A DNA stretch of 64,000 bases from DATARH01 sp035534855 (GCA_035534855.1 DATLRD010000091.1:30323-94322), one strand, 5' to 3'; counted from the stretch's first letter, positions 44,209 through 53,330 are shown. Translations and numbers: made by a program. Notes: generated by a model not told the origin, from the letters alone.

Positions 44209-45543
44209 TCAGCTCGCGAGCGGGTGCGGGCGCGGGTTGGAGCCGTCGGTGAAGCGCGACAGGCGGAATGGCGCCGGGTCGACCATTGTCGGGGCGCCGG
44301 CGACCATGTCGGCGACGAGCTTGCCGGCGCCCGGGCCGATGCCGAAACCGTGGCCGGAAAACCCGGTCGCGATGAACAGGCCGGGCAGGTTGTCGACGGC
44401 CGAGATCACCGGAATCGCATCGGGCATCACGTCGATCATCCCGCCCCAGCTCTGCGCGATCCGGACGTTGCGGAAGGCCGGAAAGGCCTCGGCGATGCTG
44501 GCGCGGGCGCGGTCGAGCACGACCGGGTCGGCGGCCGGGTCGAGCACCCGCACCGCCTCGAACGGGGTCGGCTCGTCAAGGCTCCAGCGCCGCTTCATCC
44601 GCCATTCCTCGGCAAAGTGGCGGCCGAGGCGAAAGCGCAATTTCGGCCAGTGCAGCCGCGCCGCCGGCAGGTAGTCGCGCAGCAGGCGGAAACTGTCGGG
44701 CACCAGGTCGATCGTGCGCACGCCAAGCGTCGCCACCGTATAGCCGCCGTCCATCCGCTTGCGGTAGCCGAAGAGCCCGCCCGAGGCGGAAATCTCCGGC
44801 CCGCCCTCGAGCCGCTCGGTGCGCATCACCGAGCCAAGCACCTTCAATTGCGGCAGGTCGATGCCGAGATTCCCGCAAAACAGACGCGACCACGCGCCAC
44901 CGGCGACAACGACCGATTGGCAGGCGATGCGACCCTTTTCGGTGACGACACCGGCAACCCGGCCGGCCGCCTGCTCGACCCCGCGCACCGCACAACCGGT
45001 GAAGATTTTCGCGCCAAGCCGGCGGGCCGCCTGGGCGATCGCCGGCACCGCAAGCTGCGGCTCGGCCTTGCCGTCGCTCGGCGTGTAGAGCGCGCCGGCC
45101 CAAGGTTTTGCCGAGCCGGGCAGCAGCCGCGCGACCTCGGCGGCGTCGATCATCCGCGTGTCGAGCTGGTATTCGCGCGCCACGTCGAGCCACGAGCCGA
45201 GCCCGTCGAGCGCCTCGCGGCTGTCGCCGAGATACATGATCCCGCAGCTGCGAAAGCCGGTCTCGGCCTCGACCGCATGGTTCATCTCGCCCCACAGGCG
45301 GAGGCTTTCGATGACCAGCGGAACCTCGCGCGGATCGCGCACCATCTTGCGGCACCAGCCCCAGTTGCGGCTCGACTGCTCGCCGGCGATCTCGCCCTTT
45401 TCGCACAGCACCACCGCGATGCCGCGCTGCGCGAGGTAAAGCGCGGCGCTGGTGCCGATGATGCCGCCGCCGACGATCACCACGTCGGTGCGGGCGGGCA
45501 GCGTCTCGTCGGAGGCGACCGGTTCGATGCGCGGGCCCGGCAT
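44209..45543 (-). CDS. FAD-dependent oxidoreductase (DAO family)
   Basis: The 444-residue flavoprotein has the dinucleotide-binding VVIVGGGIIGTSAALYLAQ at residue 21 and the DAO family pattern, with a C-terminal GLFIATGFSGHGFGIGPGAGKLVADM. It should oxidise an amine or amino acid such as sarcosine or glycine betaine derivatives. The flavin attachment site SRNWGWCRK is like that of covalently flavinylated N-methyl amino acid oxidases, though linkage is not certain. Its stop lies 49 bp from tRNA-Leu. The LLM oxidoreductase gene lies 8 bp upstream on the same strand, so they are probably an operon. Confidence 0.9.
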   Translation of the reverse strand: MPGPRIEPVASDETLPARTDVVIVGGGIIGTSAALYLAQRGIAVVLCEKGEIAGEQSSRNWGWCRKMVRDPREVPLVIESLRLWGEMNHAVEAETGFRSCGIMYLGDSREALDGLGSWLDVAREYQLDTRMIDAAEVARLLPGSAKPWAGALYTPSDGKAEPQLAVPAIAQAARRLGAKIFTGCAVRGVEQAAGRVAGVVTEKGRIACQSVVVAGGAWSRLFCGNLGIDLPQLKVLGSVMRTERLEGGPEISASGGLFGYRKRMDGGYTVATLGVRTIDLVPDSFRLLRDYLPAARLHWPKLRFRLGRHFAEEWRMKRRWSLDEPTPFEAVRVLDPAADPVVLDRARASIAEAFPAFRNVRIAQSWGGMIDVMPDAIPVISAVDNLPGLFIATGFSGHGFGIGPGAGKLVADMVAGAPTMVDPAPFRLSRFTDGSNPRPHPLAS

Positions 45544-45551
45544 GGCGGCTC

Positions 45552-46451
45552 CTAATCCAGGAGGTCGGCGACCGCGTCATGATAGCGGCGGATCGCCGCC
45601 AGGTGCCCGGCCATCGAGGTGTCGACGATGCCACGGTGGTGGCCCTGGCCGTAATAGGCCGCGAGCGTCAGGTGAGTCGCGCCCTGCGCCTTCCAGAACC
45701 GCGCCTCGTCGTGCCACTCGGCCTCGGCGCCGGTGCCCATCGCGACCCGCACGTCGATGCCGATCGCGGCCGGATCGCGGCCCGCCGCCTCGGCGTAGCG
45801 GCGCAATTTGGCGATCTCGGCCGCCGCCGTCGCGCCCGGCGGATGGCCGGCGATCATCCAGCCGTCGCCCCATTTGGCGATGCGGCGCAGCACGATGTCG
45901 GCGTGCCCGCCGAACCACAGCGGCACGGCGCGGCGGGTCGGCAGCGGGTTGATCCCGGCGTCGTCGATCGTGTGCCAGCGGCCGCGAAACTTCACATGCG
46001 GCTCGGCCCACAGCGCCTTCATCACCGCGACCTGCTCTTCGGAGCGGCGGCCGCGGTTGCCGAAATCCTCGTTGAGCGCCTGGAATTCGAGCTCGTTCCA
46101 GCCGATGCCGACGCCGAGGCGAAAGCGCCCGCGACTCAGCACGTCGACACACGCCGCCTGCTTGGCGACGAGCGCGGTCTGGCGCTGCGGCAAGACCAGC
46201 ACCTGGGTCGAGAAATCGGCGATCCGGGTCAGCGGCGCCAGATAGCCGAAGATCACGAACGGGTCATGGTAGAGCGCCGCCGAGGTCGCACGCACGCCCC
46301 AATCCGGCCGGTTGGCGGTGTTGACCCCGAGCACGTGGTCGGCAACCGCGAGCCCGTCATAGCCCGCCTCTTCAGCCGCCAGCGCGAAATCGCGCACCAC
46401 ATCGGGGTCGCCGCCGATATCGACAAGCGGCATCGCCACGCACAGTTTCAT
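45552..46451 (-). CDS. LLM class flavin-dependent (F420-type) oxidoreductase
   Basis: The 299-residue protein is a luciferase-like TIM barrel. The LLM features are a start of MKLCVAMPLVDIGGD, then FALAAEEAGYDGLAVADHV, and RGRFRLGVGIGWNELEF. The TIGR03619-like type uses F420 or FMN. ATG 46451 has GGAGGGG directly upstream. It sits in an operon with the DAO gene and is divergent from a second LLM gene. The substrate is unknown. Confidence 0.87.
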   Translation of the reverse strand: MKLCVAMPLVDIGGDPDVVRDFALAAEEAGYDGLAVADHVLGVNTANRPDWGVRATSAALYHDPFVIFGYLAPLTRIADFSTQVLVLPQRQTALVAKQAACVDVLSRGRFRLGVGIGWNELEFQALNEDFGNRGRRSEEQVAVMKALWAEPHVKFRGRWHTIDDAGINPLPTRRAVPLWFGGHADIVLRRIAKWGDGWMIAGHPPGATAAAEIAKLRRYAEAAGRDPAAIGIDVRVAMGTGAEAEWHDEARFWKAQGATHLTLAAYYGQGHHRGIVDTSMAGHLAAIRRYHDAVADLLD

Positions 46452-46523
46452 CCGCCCCTCCCACGATCGGCCGATCATAGCGGATCATGCTAGGCTCTGC
46501 CCGAACCGCGAGAGGTCCGCGCC

Positions 46524-47498
46524 ATGAAGGTCGGTCTGTTCATCAACACGCAGTTTCCCGAAGGCACCAACGTCGGCGACCGCGTGCCCGAGATGATCGA
46601 GCAGGTGCGCGCCGCGCGCGAGGCCGGGTTTGCCTCGATCTGGCTGCCGCACCACTGGCTGACCCACCCGATGCAGATGCTGCAGCTGACCCCGCTGATG
46701 GGCTATCTGGCGGCGCAAGCGCAGGGCATGACGATCGGACCGAACATTCTGATCCTGCCGCCGCTCAACCCGATGCATGTCGCCGAGGAGGCCGCGACGC
46801 TCGACGTGCTGACCGGCGGCAACTACATCCTCGGCCTCGGGCTCGGCTACCGGCAGCCCGAATTCGACGCGTTCGGTATTCCGCTCGCCGAGCGCGCGCC
46901 GCGCTTCAACGAGGCGATCGGGCTGATGCGCCGGCTGTGGACCGAGGACCGGGTGACCCACAAGGGACGGTTCTACACGGTCAACGATGCCGGCATCGGG
47001 GTAAAGCCGGTGCGCCCGGGCGGACCGCCGGTCTACATCGCCGGCCAGGCCGACGTGTCGGTACGGCGCGCGGCGCGAATCGGCGACGCCTGGCTGGTCG
47101 TCAACACCAGCGGGCTCGCCACGCTCGTGCCGCTGATGCAGACCTATCGCGCCGCCCTTGCAGAATATCACCGCAAGCCGGTCGAGTTTCCGATCACCGT
47201 CGAGTGCTATGTCGGCGAGCGCCACGCGACCGCGCACGAGGAGTGCCGCGAGCCGCTCGAGTACAAATACAGCGCCTATGCCGCGTGGGGCATGGAAGAC
47301 CGTACCGCGGTGCCGTTTGCCGAATTTGCCCGCGACCGCTTTATCATCGGCGACAAGGTCTCGGTAAAGGAAGAGATCGCCCGCTACCGCGAGGCGTTGG
47401 GCGTCGACCACTTCATCATGCGCTGCCAGTGGCCCGGCTTGCCGCAGGAACGGGCGCTCGGGTCGATCCGCCGCCTCGGCGAGATTTTCGCGGCGTAG
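46524..47498 (+). CDS. LLM class flavin-dependent oxidoreductase
   Basis: The 324-residue luciferase-like TIM-barrel protein begins MKVGLFINTQFPEGTN and has PNILILPPLNPMHVAEEAATLDVLTGG. It is of the alkanesulfonate or bacterial-luciferase alpha type, using reduced FMN or F420. ATG 46524 follows AGAGG. It is divergent from the other LLM gene (46451), with 72 bp between, so the two may share a control region. No reductase partner is adjacent. Confidence 0.87.
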   Translation: MKVGLFINTQFPEGTNVGDRVPEMIEQVRAAREAGFASIWLPHHWLTHPMQMLQLTPLMGYLAAQAQGMTIGPNILILPPLNPMHVAEEAATLDVLTGGNYILGLGLGYRQPEFDAFGIPLAERAPRFNEAIGLMRRLWTEDRVTHKGRFYTVNDAGIGVKPVRPGGPPVYIAGQADVSVRRAARIGDAWLVVNTSGLATLVPLMQTYRAALAEYHRKPVEFPITVECYVGERHATAHEECREPLEYKYSAYAAWGMEDRTAVPFAEFARDRFIIGDKVSVKEEIARYREALGVDHFIMRCQWPGLPQERALGSIRRLGEIFAA

Positions 47499-47581
47499 CG
47501 CACAGAAACGCCGCAGGGGCACAGGGCGACAAGCGGCGCGGGCGGCCCTATATTCAGCGCCGGGCAATCAACGAGACCGTG

Positions 47582-48160
47582 ATGGCCGAGCCGGCACTGC
47601 GCCGCATGACCCTCGACGACTTCCTCGCCTGGGAAGACGGCACCGACACCCGCTACGAGCTGATCAGCGGCTTTGTCGTGGCGATGGCGCCCCCCGCGCG
47701 AGCCCACGGCATCCTCGCCGCCCGGGTCGTCGCGCGACTCGATGCGGGATTGGCGGCGCGGCGGCCCGGCGTGGCTCAATCGGAGGCCGGGATCGTCAGG
47801 CCTGATCGCGCCGATTATTTTTTCGTCGCTGACATTGCGGTCAGCTGCACCCCCTTCGACCCGCGGGCTCAGATTGTCGACGACCCGATCCTGATCGTCG
47901 AGGTTTTGTCGCCGAGTACGGAACGGCACGACCGGCGGATCAAACTACCGGCCTACCGGGCGATCCCGTCGGTGCAGGAAATCCTGGTGGTCGGCTCGGA
48001 CGGCCAATACGCCGAGCTGCACCGGCGGAGCGGTGCGCAGTGGATCACCGAGCTGTACCGCGCACCCGAGGAAACGATCGCCCTCGCCTCGATCGACGGC
48101 GAGATCCTGATGTCCGAGCTGTATGACGGGATCTCCTTTGACGGCGATTTCGCGAGCTGA
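47582..48160 (+). CDS. Uma2 family (DUF820) PD-(D/E)XK-fold protein
   Basis: The 192-residue protein carries the Uma2 pattern: RYELISGFVVAMAPP near residue 22, VADIAVSC and then ILIVEVLSPSTERHDRRIKLPAYRAI with the E...K element of the PD-(D/E)XK nuclease fold. Uma2 proteins are restriction-endonuclease-like, with function mostly unproven. ATG 47582 is preceded by a GTG at 47579. No partner methyltransferase is adjacent, so restriction is not supported. The YqaA gene follows 12 bp later. Confidence 0.85.
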   Translation: MAEPALRRMTLDDFLAWEDGTDTRYELISGFVVAMAPPARAHGILAARVVARLDAGLAARRPGVAQSEAGIVRPDRADYFFVADIAVSCTPFDPRAQIVDDPILIVEVLSPSTERHDRRIKLPAYRAIPSVQEILVVGSDGQYAELHRRSGAQWITELYRAPEETIALASIDGEILMSELYDGISFDGDFAS

Positions 48161-48172
48161 GCCGCGCCCTTT

Positions 48173-48751
48173 ATGATCCGCAGCCTTTACGACCGCGTCT
48201 TGACGCTTGCCGCCGGCCCCAACGCGATATGGGTGCTCTTGGCGATCGCCTTTGCCGAAAGCTCGTTCTTTCCGCTGCCGCCCGACATTCTGCTGATCCC
48301 GATGATGCTGGCGCGGCCGCGCGACGCATGGCGGCTGGCGGCGCTGTGCACGCTCGCTTCGGTCATTGGCGGGATGCTCGGCTATGCGATCGGCTATTTC
48401 CTGTTTGAGACGGTCGGCCGGCCAATCCTCGAATTCTATCACGCAATGGGGCGCTACGACGCGCTGAAGGCCGGGTTTGACCGCTGGGGCGTGTGGATCA
48501 TCATCATCAAGGGGATGACGCCGATCCCCTACAAGCTGGTGACGATCGCCAGCGGCGTCGTGCATTTCAACCTCGTCGAGTTTATCGGCGCCTCGATCAT
48601 CTCGCGCAGCCTGCGGTTCTTCCTGCTGGCGCTGATCCTGTGGCGGTTCGGCCCGGCGGCGCGCAGCTTTATCGAGCGGCGGCTGATGCTGGTCACCACC
48701 CTGTTCGCGGTGGGGCTCGTTGGCGGGTTCGTGATGCTGCGCTATCTATAG
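48173..48751 (+). CDS. YqaA family membrane protein (DedA/VTT-like)
   Basis: The 192-residue protein has the YqaA/DedA-type pattern of membrane helices: AESSFFPLPPDILLIPMMLARP near the N-terminus, GGMLGYAIGYFLFETVGRP, and GMTPIPYKLVTIASGVVHF with the conserved proline-rich reentrant loop. VTT proteins act in lipid transport between leaflets or in proton-coupled processes; its own role is unproven. ATG 48173. It is upstream of dsbB, whose ATG lies 4 bases after its stop. Confidence 0.86.
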   Translation: MIRSLYDRVLTLAAGPNAIWVLLAIAFAESSFFPLPPDILLIPMMLARPRDAWRLAALCTLASVIGGMLGYAIGYFLFETVGRPILEFYHAMGRYDALKAGFDRWGVWIIIIKGMTPIPYKLVTIASGVVHFNLVEFIGASIISRSLRFFLLALILWRFGPAARSFIERRLMLVTTLFAVGLVGGFVMLRYL

Positions 48752-48753
48752 CG

Positions 48754-48785
48754 CCATGAGTGCCAGCGCTATGAGTGCCATGCAG
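48754..48785 (+). repeat. 15-bp direct repeat at the dsbB start
   Basis: ATGAGTGCCAGCGCT is followed at once by a partial second copy ATGAGTGCC and then ATG. The unit resembles the 15-base unit at 21767-21826 in 12 of 15 positions. Confidence 0.6.
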
Positions 48786-49259
48786 GTCAGCACCCGGTCT
48801 TTCGGCGGCTTTGTCCTGGTAGCCAGCGGCGCGGTGCTCGGCGCGGTTTTGCTGTCGCAGTACTGGGGCGGTCTTGAGCCGTGCGAACTGTGCCTGATGG
48901 AGCGCTGGCCGTGGGATGCCGCGCTGGTCGTCGCGCTGGTCGCGGTGGTCGTCGGCGGGCGCGACAAGCTGCGCTGGCTGGCGCTTGGGCTCGCGGTGCT
49001 GTTCGCGGCGGGGTCGGCGCTCGCCTTCTATCACGTCGGGGTCGAGCTGCATTGGTTTGCCGGCCCGACCGCCTGCACCGCCGGCAATACCTCGGCCGCC
49101 AGCATCGAGGAATTGCGCAAGCAGATCCTCGGGCATCAGGCGGTGCCGTGCGACCAAAGCCAATGGTCGCTGTTTGGCGTGTCGCTCGCCGGCTGGAATT
49201 TCCTGGCCTCGCTGGCGATGGTGATCGTGTGTCTCGGCGCGGCGCGGCGGGCGCGATGA
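48756..49259 (+). CDS. dsbB: Disulfide bond formation protein B
   Basis: The 167-residue protein has four membrane helices with the first cysteine pair EPCELC (near residue 46) and a second periplasmic pair in ACTAGN and VPCDQS. It reoxidises DsbA using ubiquinone. The N-terminus reads MSASAMSAMQV because of a 15-base duplication, giving three in-frame ATG codons (48756, 48771, 48780); the true start is not certain. Its last bases overlap the Coq7 start codon (ATGA), so the two genes are coupled. Confidence 0.9.
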   Translation: MSASAMSAMQVSTRSFGGFVLVASGAVLGAVLLSQYWGGLEPCELCLMERWPWDAALVVALVAVVVGGRDKLRWLALGLAVLFAAGSALAFYHVGVELHWFAGPTACTAGNTSAASIEELRKQILGHQAVPCDQSQWSLFGVSLAGWNFLASLAMVIVCLGAARRAR

Positions 49260-49819
49260 CCGGCGACGACACCGTGCAGCGCCCGCCCTACCTGCCGGGT
49301 GACCCGCCGCCGGAGACGGGTGTCGCGGCGATGATCCGCGTCGACCACGCGGGCGAATACGGCGCGACGCGGATATACGACGGGCAGCTCGCGGTGCTGC
49401 GGCGCGGCCCGGTGCGCGCGGCGGTCGCCGAAATGGCCGAGCAGGAGGCCAGGCATCTCGCCGCGTTCGACGCGCTGGTGCGCCAGCGCCGGGTGCGGCC
49501 GACCCTGCTGCAGCCGCTGTGGAGCGTTGCCGGGTTCGCGCTCGGCGCGGCGACCGCGCTGCTCGGCGAGCGGGCGGCGATGGCCTGCACGGTCGCGGTC
49601 GAAGAGGTCATCGACGAGCATTACGGCCGGCAGGCAGAACGGATCGGCGACCGCGACCCGGCGCTGCGCGACACGATCCGCGAATTCCGCGACGACGAAT
49701 TGCGGCACCGCCAGGCCGCGCTCGACCACGGTGCCGCCGAGACCCTCGGCTATGGCGCGATCTCGGCGGCGATCAAGGCCGGCTCGCGGCTGGCGATCTG
49801 GCTGTCGACACGGTTGTAG
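49256..49819 (+). CDS. coq7: 2-nonaprenyl-3-methyl-6-methoxy-1,4-benzoquinol hydroxylase (Coq7 type)
   Basis: The 187-residue protein has the diiron carboxylate motifs of Coq7: MIRVDHAGEYGATRIYDGQ, EQEARHLAAF, EEVIDEHYGRQ and DDELRHRQAAL, with the Glu and ExxH residues. It hydroxylates demethoxyubiquinone in ubiquinone biosynthesis at the inner membrane. The ATG at 49256 overlaps the dsbB stop. Pairing with dsbB is sensible because DsbB needs ubiquinone. Confidence 0.94.
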   Translation: MTGDDTVQRPPYLPGDPPPETGVAAMIRVDHAGEYGATRIYDGQLAVLRRGPVRAAVAEMAEQEARHLAAFDALVRQRRVRPTLLQPLWSVAGFALGAATALLGERAAMACTVAVEEVIDEHYGRQAERIGDRDPALRDTIREFRDDELRHRQAALDHGAAETLGYGAISAAIKAGSRLAIWLSTRL

Positions 49820-49900
49820 CCCGCGACACTGTTCCCCCGGACCGCCGGTGAACTCTCGGCCGTTCCCGCTTGTTGACAGGGCACAAGCGAGGAGGAGTGC

Positions 49901-50287
49901 ATGGCTGAGATCGTGGTCGGGTTGTATCCATCGCGCGGCGTTGCCGAAGACGCCGTCAACCGGCTGCGCACCGAGGGCGTGCCGGACGGCGACGTTTTCC
50001 TCAAGATGTTGAGCGAAGTCGCCCTGGCCCCGGGATCGACGACGGTCGAGTTCACGGCGTTCGACCCTGACCCGGTGCTATGGAGCAATGTGCGGAACAC
50101 CTATGGACGGTACATCCGCAACGGCGAGACGGTCGTGCTCGTGCGGGCCGAAACGGCCGCCGAGATCGAGCTCGCTTCCAACGTATTGCGGATATTCGAA
50201 CCGCTCGTCGTCGAACTGTTGACGGTTGAGTTTGCCGGTCAGACCACCCCCGCCCCGCGCAACCGCACCACCTCGTCCGGCGTATAG
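49901..50287 (+). CDS. Conserved-type protein of unknown function
   Basis: The 128-residue protein begins MAEIVVGLYPSRGVAEDAVNRLRTEGVP, like the N-terminal general-stress 17M/DUF1269 ferredoxin-like fold in which small proteins carry a hydrophobic strand followed by a helix. A GGAGGAG lies just upstream of ATG 49901. Its last 49 bases overlap the 3' end of the convergent CoA-transferase gene. I cannot name the family with confidence. Confidence 0.6.
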   Translation: MAEIVVGLYPSRGVAEDAVNRLRTEGVPDGDVFLKMLSEVALAPGSTTVEFTAFDPDPVLWSNVRNTYGRYIRNGETVVLVRAETAAEIELASNVLRIFEPLVVELLTVEFAGQTTPAPRNRTTSSGV

Positions 50288-51432
50288 CCAAGTCCCTCCA
50301 GCACCGCATCGCTGTCGGCGCCCAGCTCGGGCGCCGGGCGGCGCAGCTGGCAGGGCGCCTCGGCAAACTTGACCGGAAAGCCCAGCATCGTGACCGGGCC
50401 GTGGCCCGGATGGTCCTGGGTCAGCACCATTTCCTGGTCGAGCACCTGCGGGTCGGCAAAGACCTCGGGCAGGTCCATGATCCGGCCGCACGGCACCCCG
50501 GCGGCGTTGAGCCGCGCGATCCACGCCGCGGTCGTCGCCCCGGCAAGCTTTTGCTCGACCGCCGCATTCATCGCGGCGCGGTTGCGCAGCCGCAGATCGT
50601 TGCTGGCAAACCGCGGGTCATGCCGCCATTCCGCCGCATCGAGCGCGTCGACCAGCCGCTGAAAGCTCTGCTCCTGGCTCGGCGCGATCGCCACCTCGCC
50701 GTCCCGGGTGCGGAACATGCCATAGGGCGAGACGATCGCGTGGTCGTTGCCGCTGCGCGCCGGCACCTCGCCGGTCGCGAAATAATTCGCGGCGAGAAAC
50801 GCCAAGAGGCTGATGAGGCCGTTGTTGAGGCTGGCGCCGACCCGCTCGCCGGCGCCGTCGCGGCCACGCCGCACCAGCGCGGCGCATATCCCGAGCGTGC
50901 CGTAAAGCCCGGCGACCAGGTCGGCGATCGGCGGCCCGGCGCGCATCGGCGCGCCCCCTCCCTGCTCGTTGGCCGCCTCGCCCGTCACCGCCATGAACCC
51001 GCTCATCGCCTGGGCAATGAAATCGAATGACGGGCGGTCGCGATAGGGCCCGGTGGCGCCGAAGCCGCTGAGGCCGCACACGACGAGATCAGGCTTCAGC
51101 GCCTTCAGGCGCGCCGCGTCGAACCCCATCGCCGCGAGCACACCGGGCCGGTAGTTTTCGACCAGCACGTCGCTGGTTTCGATCAGGCGGGCCAGCGCCG
51201 CGCGGCCTTCGTCGCTGCGCAGGTTGAGGGTCAGAGATTTCTTGTTGCGGTTGAACGCGGCGAAGTACCACGAGAGCCCGTCGCGGCTCGCGCCCTGGCC
51301 GCGCAACGGGTCGCCGGCGCCCGGCGTCTCGACCTTGATGACCTCGGCGCCCATATCCGCCAGCATCATCGTGCAGAACGGCCCGGCAAGGATGCGCGTC
51401 AGATCGACGACCCGGATTCCCGACAACGGCAC
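50239..51432 (-). CDS. CaiB/BaiF family CoA-transferase
   Basis: The 397-residue protein has the CoA-transferase family III signature: RVVDLTRILAGPFCTMMLADMGAEVIKVE at the start, and SLTLNLRSDEGRAALARLIETSDVLVENYRPGV with the catalytic Asp region in RDRPSFDFIAQAMSGFMAVTG. It transfers CoA between carboxylic acids, typically in catabolism of carnitine-, formyl- or succinyl-type substrates. GTG 51432 has GGAGGG five bases upstream. It is divergent from the ABC permease operon, so its role in the same pathway is plausible but not shown. Confidence 0.92.
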   Translation of the reverse strand: MPLSGIRVVDLTRILAGPFCTMMLADMGAEVIKVETPGAGDPLRGQGASRDGLSWYFAAFNRNKKSLTLNLRSDEGRAALARLIETSDVLVENYRPGVLAAMGFDAARLKALKPDLVVCGLSGFGATGPYRDRPSFDFIAQAMSGFMAVTGEAANEQGGGAPMRAGPPIADLVAGLYGTLGICAALVRRGRDGAGERVGASLNNGLISLLAFLAANYFATGEVPARSGNDHAIVSPYGMFRTRDGEVAIAPSQEQSFQRLVDALDAAEWRHDPRFASNDLRLRNRAAMNAAVEQKLAGATTAAWIARLNAAGVPCGRIMDLPEVFADPQVLDQEMVLTQDHPGHGPVTMLGFPVKFAEAPCQLRRPAPELGADSDAVLEGLGYTPDEVVRLRGAGVV

Positions 51433-51521
51433 GTGCGTCCCTCCCCTGCGGCTTCGCGCGAGGTTGTCATTGGCGGCCGGGCGAAGCAATGTGGCGCCGC
51501 GTCCGCGAGGGAGGAGCGAAC

Positions 51522-52430
51522 GTGACTGACCTGGCGATCCGCCGGCCCATCGCGGCCCCGCGGCGGCGGCGTATGGGCAGACACCGCTATCTGCGCCGCT
51601 CCGACCTGGTGTGGTCGATCGCGTTTGTTGTGCCCTACGCGGCCGTGTTCATCACGTTCGTCATCTATCCGATGGCCTACGGGCTGTGGATGGGCAGCAA
51701 CCCGTCGCTCTATCCCGAGCTGTTCGCCGACCCGCGCTATATCAGGGCGGCGGTCAACACGCTGCTGTTCGTCGCGATCGCGGTGAACGTGAAGATGTTC
51801 CTGGCGCTGCTGCTGTCGGGGTTCTTCGCGCGGCGCCGGCCCTGGATCAAGGTGCTGCTGGTCATCTACATCCTGCCGTGGACGCTGCCCGCGGTTCCCG
51901 CGTACCTGTCGTTTCACTGGATGATGGTGGCCGACCACATGGGCCTGCTCAACGGCCTGCTGTTGGCGCTGTTCGGGATCACCGGGCCGGGCTGGTTTCA
52001 CGAGGGCTGGCTGGCGCTGCTGTGCGACGGCGTCGCCTATGTGTGGAAGTGGATGCCGCTGTGGACGCTGATCCTGCTCGCCGGGCGGATGGCGATCCCG
52101 CAGGATCTGTACGAGGCGGCCGACGTCGACGGCGCCGGCGGCTACCGGCGGTTTGTCCACATCACCGTGCCGCTGCTCGCCAACCTTTATCTGATCAGCA
52201 CGCTGATCTCGACGGTGTGGACGATCGGCGACTACACGCCGGTGTATTTCGTGTCGGGCGGCGCGCCGGCGATGACCTCTGAGGTGATTTCCACCCTCTC
52301 CTTTCACTATGCGCTCGACTACGCCAACCCGCAGCTCGCGGTGGCCGCCGGCCTGTCGATGCTGCCGCTGCTGATCCCGCTGGTCATCCTGCTGATGCGC
52401 CGGCTACAGCGCACCGAGGTCCCGCTGTGA
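51522..52430 (+). CDS. ABC transporter permease, carbohydrate type (MalF-like)
   Basis: The protein of about 302 residues has six membrane helices and the EAA-loop EAADVDGAGGYRRFVHITVPLL, which contacts the ATPase. This is typical of binding-protein-dependent carbohydrate/CUT1 permeases. GTG 51522 has GGAGGAG six bases upstream. The second permease starts 4 bases before its stop. No substrate-binding protein or ATPase gene is present in the window, so those partners are elsewhere. Confidence 0.92.
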   Translation: MTDLAIRRPIAAPRRRRMGRHRYLRRSDLVWSIAFVVPYAAVFITFVIYPMAYGLWMGSNPSLYPELFADPRYIRAAVNTLLFVAIAVNVKMFLALLLSGFFARRRPWIKVLLVIYILPWTLPAVPAYLSFHWMMVADHMGLLNGLLLALFGITGPGWFHEGWLALLCDGVAYVWKWMPLWTLILLAGRMAIPQDLYEAADVDGAGGYRRFVHITVPLLANLYLISTLISTVWTIGDYTPVYFVSGGAPAMTSEVISTLSFHYALDYANPQLAVAAGLSMLPLLIPLVILLMRRLQRTEVPL

Positions 52431-53314
52431 GCGCGGCCGCGACGCCCGTCCGCCCGCGCCGGCGCAATTATCGGCGACGCCGCATACTGATCGAGACGGC
52501 GTCGGTGGCGCTCGGCGCGGTGATCGTGATCTGGTCGCTGCTGCCGGTGTACAACATGTTCCTGGTCGCGCTCGACCAGACCGGGCACAACGAATTCGCC
52601 GGCGATTTGTGGCCGCCACACCCGACCTTCGCCCCGTTCGTGGCGCTGTGGACCGAGGGCGTCGACGATGTCGAGGGGATCTGGCAGCAGTTCGGCAACA
52701 GCCTCTATATCGGCATTTCGGTGATGGTGCTGACCTCGCTGGTCGGCTCGCTCGCCGCGTTTGCGATCGGCCGGATGCGGCTTGCCCGCAACTGGACGCT
52801 GACCAACACCGCACTGTTGACCTATGTGATCCCGTCCTCGACGCTGATCATCCCGTACTTCTATGTGATGCACCGCTACGGGCTGTCGGACAATCCGCTG
52901 GCGGTGATCGCCTCCGAGGTGGTGTTCGCCGTGCCCTACGCGATCCTCGTGCTGCAGCATTACAGCAACCTGATCCCGGGCGAGCTTGACGAGGCAGCAC
53001 GGGTCGACGGTGCCTCGGTGCCGCAGATCTATCTGTACATCTATCTGCCGCTGATCGCGCCGGCGCTGGCCGCGGTCGCCACCTACGCACTGCTCTTTTC
53101 GTGGAACGACTACCTCTACCAATACGTGCTGCTGACCGCGCAAAAGCACACGACGGTGGCGGTGGCGCTCGAACAGTTCTTCGACGACGACGACGCGCCG
53201 TGGAATTACATGATGGCGATCGCCATCGTCTATTCGGTGCCGCCGATCGCGATCTTTTACGGTCTGCGCCGCTACATCGCGGCGGGGCTGATGCTCGGCG
53301 GCGTCAAGGGCTGA
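52427..53314 (+). CDS. ABC transporter permease, carbohydrate type (MalG-like)
   Basis: The 295-residue protein is the second CUT1-type permease, with six membrane helices and the EAA-loop ELDEAARVDGASVPQIYLYIYLPLIAPAL. GTG 52427 overlaps the end of the first permease gene by 4 bases, so they are cotranslated. It is followed by AroM after 16 bp. The transported substrate cannot be told from permeases alone. Confidence 0.92.
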   Translation: MSAAATPVRPRRRNYRRRRILIETASVALGAVIVIWSLLPVYNMFLVALDQTGHNEFAGDLWPPHPTFAPFVALWTEGVDDVEGIWQQFGNSLYIGISVMVLTSLVGSLAAFAIGRMRLARNWTLTNTALLTYVIPSSTLIIPYFYVMHRYGLSDNPLAVIASEVVFAVPYAILVLQHYSNLIPGELDEAARVDGASVPQIYLYIYLPLIAPALAAVATYALLFSWNDYLYQYVLLTAQKHTTVAVALEQFFDDDDAPWNYMMAIAIVYSVPPIAIFYGLRRYIAAGLMLGGVKG

Positions 53315-53330
53315 CGGCGGGGAGGATGGG

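Noticed and set aside
47582..48160. Restriction-modification system based on the Uma2 gene
   Set aside because: No methyltransferase or specificity gene is near; Uma2 genes are common and stand alone.
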